Of a stretch of DNA of 19,400 nt, positions 13,789-19,400 are shown piece by piece. Position numbers and translations under genes: made by a program. The stretch spans positions 1 to 19,400 of the forward strand of contig CALTTC010000032.1 of assembly GCA_943908425.1 (NCBI GenBank). Direction: 5' to 3'. The stretch's first letter is position 1, and each line of letters opens with the position of its first letter. This stretch comes from an uncultured Moraxella sp. (GTDB lineage: Bacteria > Pseudomonadota > Gammaproteobacteria > Pseudomonadales > Moraxellaceae). The notes under the pieces were generated by a model. The model worked only from the letters and a program-made list of their open reading frames with translations. It was not told where the DNA came from and searched no databases.

Positions 13789-14156
13789 TGACAAAAGATG
13801 ATTTGATAGACCGCTTTGGGGCATTTGAGATTGAACGGCTTGAAAAAAACGTGGGCGACCCAAAGGCAATACAAAAAGCCATCAGTGACGCCAGCGAATT
13901 TATCAATGGCTATGTGGGTATGCGTTATGTCTTGCCTATGCCGATACTATTGACATCGGTTGAGCGCGCCATAGCGATAGTGGCACGTTATTATTTGTAC
14001 AAAGACAAGCCAACCACAACCGTCCGCCAAGATTATGAAGATGTGCTTATGTGGCTAAAAGATGTGTCATCAGGCAAGGTTAAGCTAGATTTTGGCGGTG
14101 GCGTGATTGATAGCGACCAATCCGCCTTTTATCGTACAGGGGCATTGGTATGTTAG
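13785..14156 (+). CDS. head-tail connector, gp36-like (DUF1320)
   Basis: A 123-residue protein matching the gp36/DUF1320 family (DLIDRFGAFEIERL; ASEFINGYVGMRYVLPM; VERAIAIVARYYLYKD), a small helical connector attached to the portal ring. The ATG overlaps the previous stop (ATGA). Confidence 0.85.
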   Translation: MMTKDDLIDRFGAFEIERLEKNVGDPKAIQKAISDASEFINGYVGMRYVLPMPILLTSVERAIAIVARYYLYKDKPTTTVRQDYEDVLMWLKDVSSGKVKLDFGGGVIDSDQSAFYRTGALVC

Positions 14157-14165
14157 GAGGCAATC

Positions 14166-14597
14166 ATGAATTATTTTGAAGTGGAGCCTTGTATCGTCAC
14201 CCATATCACCGCGTGTGTGGACAATCTTGTAGCGGTTGATACCCCCTTTGATATTGACGATATGCTAGACAACAGTAATGTAACACCGTCCGTGTCCGTC
14301 ATCTACTATGGCGATAGAATCGGCGAAAACGGCGCAAGGGGCGTGTTAAATAGCCAGTATCAACAATGGCTCGTTGTTCTAAAGCTCAACGACCCACAGG
14401 CACAAGCGGGCAATACCAACAGTCTGCGTAAGCTTGCCAACCCCTTTATCTTGCAAATTCTTGAGTGTATGCAAGGATTTGACCCCAAAATTGACAAATT
14501 TCGCCACTTTAAACGAGCAGACAGCCCTGTGGGTGTGGGTAGCAGTAGCGGATTTGGCTATTTTCCGTTTTTGTTTGAAATACAAATGTTTGTTTGA
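14166..14597 (+). CDS. tail terminator-like protein
   Basis: A 143-residue protein directly after the DUF1320 connector and before the tail tube, where Gp37/tail-terminator proteins are found. The pattern of a central beta strand plus a C-terminal FGYFPFLFEIQMFV fits that group. A full consensus AGGAGG (14155-14160) precedes the ATG, suggesting efficient translation. Confidence 0.65.
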   Translation: MNYFEVEPCIVTHITACVDNLVAVDTPFDIDDMLDNSNVTPSVSVIYYGDRIGENGARGVLNSQYQQWLVVLKLNDPQAQAGNTNSLRKLANPFILQILECMQGFDPKIDKFRHFKRADSPVGVGSSSGFGYFPFLFEIQMFV

Positions 14598-14613
14598 TAA
14601 TCAATTTTTAACC

Positions 14614-14632
14614 GCCCCTAGGGGCTTTTATT
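14614..14632 (+). terminator. terminator-like hairpin before the tail tube gene
   Basis: A perfect 12-bp palindrome GCCCCTAGGGGC (14614-14625) followed by TTTTATTT. The loop must be CTAG with a 4-bp GC stem, so it is modest. It sits just upstream of the AAGGAG of the tail tube gene. Confidence 0.45.
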
Positions 14633-14644
14633 TAAGGAGCTTTT

Positions 14645-15394
14645 ATGGCTTATGAGTTTTTATCTTTGCAAGGCAAAGCAAGCTTAGCAAGAAATATTGA
14701 TGGCAAAACGGCGGTATTGACCGAGCTTGGCAACTTGACCGATTTGACGCTTGGGATTGCTACTGAGACCACTAAAATTAAAGAAACCAAGACAGGACAA
14801 CGCCAAGATGTGCTAGAAATCGGCAAAAGCAAAGAAGTGTCGGTTGAGATGACCTTAAATGAGCAGACTCGTCACGATGTGGCATTGGCGTTTTCGGCGG
14901 AGGTTTTTGGTACGCAAGGTAAGGTGGTTTTTGAGCATGAGTTAAACACAGGCACTCTAAAAGTGGGCGATAAGGTTAAATTGGGTGGATTTAATTTGTC
15001 AGAGCTTGTTATCAAAGGCAATGATGGTACGACATTGGAGCTTGGCAAGCATTATACCGCTGATTTAAAGTATGGTACGTTTCATATTGTGTCGCTTGAT
15101 GGGGTGCTCCAACCGCTTAAGGCAAGCTTTAAGGAGGGAGACATTCAGTCTAGTGTTATGTTTAGTTTACCTGCCAATGCCGAATACTATTTTTTGTTTG
15201 AGGGCATTAACAGCATTGATAACAATAAATTGGCGGTGGAATTGTGGCGATTTAAACCATCGGCTAATGGCAATATGGGCTTTATTAATGAAGAAATTGG
15301 TGAGTTGCAAATCAAAGGCATCTGTCTTGCTGACACCAAAAAACAAGAAGATGCTAAATTGGGCGGTTTTGGGCGAATTGTTTATTTGGATTGA
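14645..15394 (+). CDS. major tail (tube) protein
   Basis: A 249-residue protein. The pattern of an N-terminal MAYEFLSLQGKASLA strand, a central domain with ETTKIKETKTGQRQDVLEIG, and a C-terminal LQIKGICLAD region fits siphovirus tail tube proteins, and it has its own strong ribosome binding site (AAGGAG, 14634-14639). It lies two genes before the tape measure. It polymerises around the tape measure to form the tail tube. Confidence 0.75.
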   Translation: MAYEFLSLQGKASLARNIDGKTAVLTELGNLTDLTLGIATETTKIKETKTGQRQDVLEIGKSKEVSVEMTLNEQTRHDVALAFSAEVFGTQGKVVFEHELNTGTLKVGDKVKLGGFNLSELVIKGNDGTTLELGKHYTADLKYGTFHIVSLDGVLQPLKASFKEGDIQSSVMFSLPANAEYYFLFEGINSIDNNKLAVELWRFKPSANGNMGFINEEIGELQIKGICLADTKKQEDAKLGGFGRIVYLD

Positions 15395-15426
15395 TAATAA
15401 TCCCCAAGTTGGGAGATGGCGATAAT

Positions 15427-15831
15427 ATGAAACTGATTAACGAAAAGATGGGGCAAAGCATTGAACTGCCCTATGATTTATATCCCATTGACGATTTGAG
15501 CTGGTCGGCGGTGGTTTCAAAAACCGATTATCTCTTGACAGGGGCGTTAGATATCCAGCAAGGCACAAAAAAGGCAGGCAAGCCTTTGACCTTGCAATCT
15601 CAAGACGATATGGGTGTGGTTACCCGCCAAGTGGTCAATGAATTGTACGCGTGGGCAAATTTGGTTGAGACGGCATTTGTGATGGAGTATGAAGCGGACG
15701 GACAAATCAAAAAGGTCAATGTGATGTTTGACCACACTCAAGCACCTATTGAGGCAACCCCAGTGAAAGGATTTAATAGCCCCAATCTTGATGATTATTT
15801 TAAGGTGGTGCTTAGGTTTTTTACGGTTTAA
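15427..15831 (+). CDS. tail protein of unknown function
   Basis: A 134-residue protein between tail tube and tape measure, the place of tail assembly chaperones. The sequence is mixed alpha/beta without a recognised motif, and no frameshifted extension follows, so the lambda G/GT arrangement is not seen. The ATG at 15427 follows GGGAG (15411-15415) by 11 nt; a TTG at 15391 overlapping the previous stop is the alternative start. Confidence 0.6.
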   Translation: MKLINEKMGQSIELPYDLYPIDDLSWSAVVSKTDYLLTGALDIQQGTKKAGKPLTLQSQDDMGVVTRQVVNELYAWANLVETAFVMEYEADGQIKKVNVMFDHTQAPIEATPVKGFNSPNLDDYFKVVLRFFTV

Positions 15832-15861
15832 AGTTTTTGTGTGTTGCCTTAATTAAGACTT

Positions 15862-16158
15862 CTAAACCGCCTTATATCCACCGCCTAAAGTCGGTGGTTT
15901 TACGGCTATGACGATAAAAATCAAAAAGAAAGCGACTATTTTTGAGAGCCTGCTTGGTTGTGGTGGGGAAGCGGCTTCGGCAAGGGCAGTTTGAGAACTT
16001 GAACGATATTGCGACGATGAACTGCCTACTCTGGCGGTTAGGCGAGAACTAACACTGCGACTACTTAAACGTGAAACAGACTGAGAACGGCGTGTGCCTG
16101 TAGCATAGACCATAGACAGTTTTTTGGTGTTTTTGGATTGACATTGTGGGCATTGCAT
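15862..16158 (-). CDS. minus-strand moron, half zinc ribbon plus membrane segment
   Basis: A 98-residue protein opposed to all surrounding late genes. N-terminal MQCPQCQSKNTK is one half of a zinc ribbon; residues ~24-60 are Ser/Arg-rich and probably disordered; residues ~74-87 (VAFFLIFIVIAV) are a single membrane segment. There are no further cysteines, so the second CxxC of a ribbon is missing: the protein may dimerise through zinc or be truncated. No clear Shine-Dalgarno precedes the ATG. Opposite strand and position between structural genes suggest a lysogen-expressed moron; function unknown. The stretch 16159-16247 upstream is AT-rich and holds no promoter I can define. Confidence 0.55.
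   Translation of the reverse strand: MQCPQCQSKNTKKLSMVYATGTRRSQSVSRLSSRSVSSRLTARVGSSSSQYRSSSQTALAEAASPPQPSRLSKIVAFFLIFIVIAVKPPTLGGGYKAV
15878..15902 (+). terminator. late-operon terminator-like hairpin inside the moron 3' end
   Basis: CCACCG (15878-15883), loop CCTAAAGT, CGGTGG (15892-15897), then TTTTA. Read rightward it lies after the tail gene at 15831, but it is also codons of the last residues of the minus-strand gene. It could protect that gene from converging late transcription, or reduce read-through into the tape measure. Confidence 0.5.
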
Positions 16159-16247
16159 AACGGTTTGTTTTCGTAAAATTAATTATGTTATCAGATTGTA
16201 AATAAAAATAATAGCGTTTTTTGTGAAATATTATCTAAAAGGTTTTT

Positions 16248-19085
16248 ATGGCAGATTTAGATTATCTTATCAATTTTAACAGCAACACCAAAGGCATTGA
16301 TGCCGCGCGCGCGGGAGTTAATAAGCTGTCCAGCGCGCTTGCAGCACTTGGTATTGGCTTTGGGCTAAAAGAGCTTGGCGAGACAGCGGACGCTTATAGT
16401 ACATTGTCAGCAAGAATTGCTACTACTGTAGGCGAAACAGGAAACATACAAGAGGCGATGGCAGGTGTGCAACAAATCGCCCTTGCTACCAATGCTGATT
16501 TGACCGCTACCGCTCAACTGTTTGCCAAAATCCACGAGACAGGCAAACATATGGGCATCACCCAGCAACAAAGCCTTGACTTAACCAAAACAATTAATCA
16601 AGCCATTAGTTTAAGTGGTGGCTCAGCACAGGCAGCGGAAGCTAGTATTACCCAGTTATCTCAAGCATTGGCAAGCGGAATGCTTCGTGGTGATGAATTT
16701 AATTCTATTGCCGAGCAGTCCCCTGAGATTATGACTGCACTTGCCAACTCACTTAATGTTACCACAGGTGAGCTTCGCAAAATGGCAGAGGAGGGTAAAT
16801 TATCTGCCCAAGTGGTGGTGAGTGCTTTACAAGAACAGGCAGGAGCGATTGAAGAAAAATTTGCCAAATTTCCCAAAACCATTGGGCAAGCCATGCAAAA
16901 CATTAAAACACAATGGCAAATTGTGGTGGGTGAATTTAATGCCGAAAGTGGGGCAAGTGCTGTGGTTGTTAAAGCCTTGCAAACCATTGGCGATAACTTG
17001 GGGTGGCTAAAAAATATCTTTAACGATGTCGGTGAGGGCGTTACGTGGTTTAGTGACCGTTTGTCAGCGATTGATGACAGCACCATTCTTGAGCTAAAAA
17101 GTACGCTATCGCTGGCTTATGACACGGTCAAGGACTTGGCAAAATCCATCGGTGAGATGGGGCAGACCGCTTGGCATGCTTTTAAATCCGTGCTTGATGT
17201 TGTAACACCTGTATTTACCGCGTTTACGGATGGACAAAAAGAGGTTAGCAGCTTAGATGCTGGGTTACACGCCTTGCAATTAACGTTGGGGGTACTGGCA
17301 GATGGGGCAACAGGGGTAACTATCGCCTTTAATTTACTTGTGGGTGGCTTGCAGTTTTTATCGGGGGGTATGTCGGCATTAAGGGCTAAGCTTGCAGACT
17401 TTTTGGGGTTTGAAGATGTTGCTAAACAGTCAGAATTGGCGGCAGACCGCTTGTTTGCGGCAGCTGAAAAATCCATAGAACGCGCCGACGAGCTGGCATT
17501 GGGCTTTAAGTCAAAAGCAGTACAAGCGATTGATGACATTAACAAAACCGAACAAGAAAAAAATGCCGAAAGTGTGGCAAGCCACAAACAAGCCTTGGCA
17601 GAAAAAACGCAGGCGTGGCAGGATTTTATTTTACAAGAAAAAAACTTTTTTGCTGAGCGTGAACTGCTTGAAGAAGAATTAAGACTTGCCCGAGCGTCAG
17701 GCGATGATGCACGTGTTAAGCATTATCTAGACAAACTAGCAGTGCTTGATACTGCCGAGCAAGAGAGCACAAAAAAGCGCCAAGCACTTGAAAAACAAAG
17801 ACATGATGCGGTGCTTGCCTATGCTGAAAGCATAATAAAAGCCAACAAAGGCGTGATTGATGAACAGCTAGAAGCGGAATTGACCGCCCAAGGCTTTGCT
17901 GTGGCGATATCAGACGCTGGTAAGGTAAGCGTTACTGCATTAGATAGCATTGCTAAAAGTAGCGAAAAGGTAGATTTGTCGCTAAAGGACATCGCCTTAA
18001 ATGCTGCCAAAGGACTTGGGGTTGATGTTAAGCTTGCGTTGAATGAGGTTAATTCAGCGTTTTTGGCGAATGCCGAACAAGTTCGCCAAGTGGCAGATGG
18101 GTACAACGAGCTAAAGCAGGCGGGTATGGATGCAAGCAGTCTTATTTTAGCAAGTCTTGATAAGTTGCTTGATGGCGCAAAAAGTCAAAAAGAGATTGAT
18201 GCTGTCCGTAAGCTTTATATTGAATTTGGCAAAGATGGTAAATTGTCCACACAGCAAGTTGAAGCTGGTATTGATGCGATTAACGATAAGCTTGATAAAA
18301 CGCCCGCTTTACTTGATGAAACTGCAAGAGCCTTTAAAGAATTGGGGGTTATCAGTCAAGCTGAAGCGGTCGCCACTGCCAAAAAACAAATGCAACAATT
18401 TGAGCTTGTGAAAAACAGTGGCAAAGCGAGTGCTGAACAGGTGGCACAAGCCCTGCAAAAGGTGCAAAAAAGCATTGAGGTAAGTGGTGATGCCTCGCAG
18501 ACGGCTTGGCTTAATAGCCAAAAAAGCGCACTGGGACTTAATCAAGCTGTGGATAGGGTGACACAGGCAACCGAGCGCTTAGCCGACAGTGGGGCTAGAG
18601 CAGGTATCGCGATGGCAGGTGGGGCAAAGGTTGCCAAGGAAGAGTACGAAGGGCTTGCCAAGGTGATTGATGAAGCAAATAAAGCCCAAGAAGCACGCAA
18701 AGCCAACAATAGCAAAGCCGTAGGCAATCAATTTGGCACGAAAACAGGCATTGAAAATTTTCTAAAGCAAGCAGGGCTTAGCGAAGAAGAGGCGATGAAA
18801 GGGGCGATGCAATTTGAGCAAGAAGGCAAAAGCTTTATGCAATACAAAGACGGTAAACACTTGTCTGTCAGGCTGGTGGAATATGCCGAATCTGTCCGCT
18901 ATGGTAAAAAAGGTAAAAAAAGCGGTGACGGTGAACTGTCCTCTAGTAGCAGTTTAACCAGTGCTAGTCTTAGCCCACAAGAAGTGGCGGGGGCATTTGA
19001 TGCGCTCATCAAGCAATCAGAGGCGCGCGGAGCACAAAACTTTGCCGAACAGCTGATTGGCGAGGCTAAACGTCGTGCAAGATAA
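16248..19085 (+). CDS. tail tape measure protein
   Basis: A 945-residue protein, the largest in the window. Residues ~60-240 match the conserved tape measure domain (SALGI-type hydrophobic start, then SQALASGMLRGDEFNSIAEQ and KTIGQAMQNIKTQW). A hydrophobic block at ~340-380 is a likely membrane-insertion segment, and ~440-560 and ~650-760 are charged, coiled-coil-like. At ~1.5 angstrom per residue, the usual rule for siphoviruses, the tail would be about 140 nm. Start: AAAGG (16238-16242) 5 nt before the ATG. Confidence 0.92.
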   Translation: MADLDYLINFNSNTKGIDAARAGVNKLSSALAALGIGFGLKELGETADAYSTLSARIATTVGETGNIQEAMAGVQQIALATNADLTATAQLFAKIHETGKHMGITQQQSLDLTKTINQAISLSGGSAQAAEASITQLSQALASGMLRGDEFNSIAEQSPEIMTALANSLNVTTGELRKMAEEGKLSAQVVVSALQEQAGAIEEKFAKFPKTIGQAMQNIKTQWQIVVGEFNAESGASAVVVKALQTIGDNLGWLKNIFNDVGEGVTWFSDRLSAIDDSTILELKSTLSLAYDTVKDLAKSIGEMGQTAWHAFKSVLDVVTPVFTAFTDGQKEVSSLDAGLHALQLTLGVLADGATGVTIAFNLLVGGLQFLSGGMSALRAKLADFLGFEDVAKQSELAADRLFAAAEKSIERADELALGFKSKAVQAIDDINKTEQEKNAESVASHKQALAEKTQAWQDFILQEKNFFAERELLEEELRLARASGDDARVKHYLDKLAVLDTAEQESTKKRQALEKQRHDAVLAYAESIIKANKGVIDEQLEAELTAQGFAVAISDAGKVSVTALDSIAKSSEKVDLSLKDIALNAAKGLGVDVKLALNEVNSAFLANAEQVRQVADGYNELKQAGMDASSLILASLDKLLDGAKSQKEIDAVRKLYIEFGKDGKLSTQQVEAGIDAINDKLDKTPALLDETARAFKELGVISQAEAVATAKKQMQQFELVKNSGKASAEQVAQALQKVQKSIEVSGDASQTAWLNSQKSALGLNQAVDRVTQATERLADSGARAGIAMAGGAKVAKEEYEGLAKVIDEANKAQEARKANNSKAVGNQFGTKTGIENFLKQAGLSEEEAMKGAMQFEQEGKSFMQYKDGKHLSVRLVEYAESVRYGKKGKKSGDGELSSSSSLTSASLSPQEVAGAFDALIKQSEARGAQNFAEQLIGEAKRRAR

Positions 19086-19117
19086 CCATTTTTTAGCTTA
19101 CTATTAGGAAACATTCT

Positions 19118-19400
19118 ATGCAAACCAAACTCTCCCAATCTGACCTAAAATTCTACCCAAGCGAGCGATTAACCGACAGCGATGACGGCGGCGGCTTAGC
19201 CCTTGGCACCCCAATTAAAGGCGTGGCAAATGAATTGTTTAACCCTATATCTAGCATTGCCCGTGTTAATGGCGGATTTTCTGCCCGCTCGGTATTTGCA
19301 GGCATTCAACGCCCTGACGATGAACCATTGATTGGTAGCTTTTTAGCGATTACCAAACCCCCTGCTGACCCAAGCGTGAGCTATCTTATATTCAAAGCCC
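19118..19400 (+). CDS. tail protein, partial (runs off the right edge)
   Basis: Ninety-four codons from an ATG preceded by AGGA (19106-19109); no stop before the window ends. The sequence (PISSIARVNGGFSARSVFAG, then GSFLAITKPPADPSVSYLIF) looks like the N-terminal part of a minor tail protein following a tape measure. Family not identified. The 32 nt after the tape measure stop contain only its ribosome binding site. Confidence 0.7.
   Translation, partial: MQTKLSQSDLKFYPSERLTDSDDGGGLALGTPIKGVANELFNPISSIARVNGGFSARSVFAGIQRPDDEPLIGSFLAITKPPADPSVSYLIFKA

Noticed and set aside
15391..15900. Tail assembly chaperone G/GT frameshift pair before the tape measure
   Set aside because: A T-rich stretch near the end of the 15427-15831 gene exists, but no open frame continues beyond it on the + strand.

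Overview
The window is the early-to-late part of a temperate siphovirus-type prophage, read mostly on the + strand. Base composition is moderately AT-rich, with Shine-Dalgarno-led, tightly overlapping genes. Together with the look of several proteins (a helicase-loader-like gene, a DUF1073 portal, a DUF2184 capsid protein and a half zinc-ribbon moron), this suggests a gammaproteobacterial host, most likely Moraxellaceae and perhaps Moraxella. That host call is inference: no 16S rRNA, tRNA or chromosomal flank is present, and no integrase or attachment site lies inside the window.

Layout. 1-200: a regulatory stretch with a possible leftward promoter, two hairpin terminators and a candidate ~50-nt small RNA. 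200-1599 (minus strand): an immunity operon with a CI/LexA-like repressor followed by a DUF3800 gene of unknown role. 1600-1738: divergent promoters with two inverted-repeat operators. 1739-5518: early genes, namely a Cro/YdaS-like regulator, a Rha/Ant antirepressor, a DUF1376 replication protein carrying an iteron-like array of 14 GTAACG hexamers, a lambda-P-like loader, a NinB-like gene, and a small HTH protein in the position of a Q antiterminator. Two early genes look frameshifted (the DUF1376 gene and the NinB-like gene).

5519-5733 is a switch region. A perfect consensus promoter (TTGACA, 17 nt, TATAAT) is followed within ~10 nt by terminator-like hairpins, which resembles lambda pR'-tR'. 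5734-19400 is the packaging, head and tail operon: small and large terminase, portal, a Mu-F-like minor head protein fused to an ADP-ribosyltransferase-like domain, DUF2213 prohead protease with an apparent nested scaffold start, a cement-like protein, major capsid, head-tail connector and completion proteins, tail tube, tape measure, and the beginning of another tail protein. Five terminator-like hairpins sit between late genes, as expected if late transcription is antiterminated. One small minus-strand gene (15862-16158) interrupts the tail module and looks like a moron.

How it works together (inference). CI holds P_R closed in the lysogen and is co-transcribed with DUF3800. On induction, the Cro-like and antirepressor proteins tip the switch, the replication genes fire from an origin inside the replication gene, and the Q-like protein lets polymerase pass the leader terminators into the late operon. 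Nothing here amounts to a proven new system. The items most worth a second look are the in-gene iteron array, the promoter-proximal terminator leader, the head-protein/ADP-ribosyltransferase fusion with an unusual DxE motif, the repressor-coupled DUF3800 gene, and the candidate small RNA at its 3' end.
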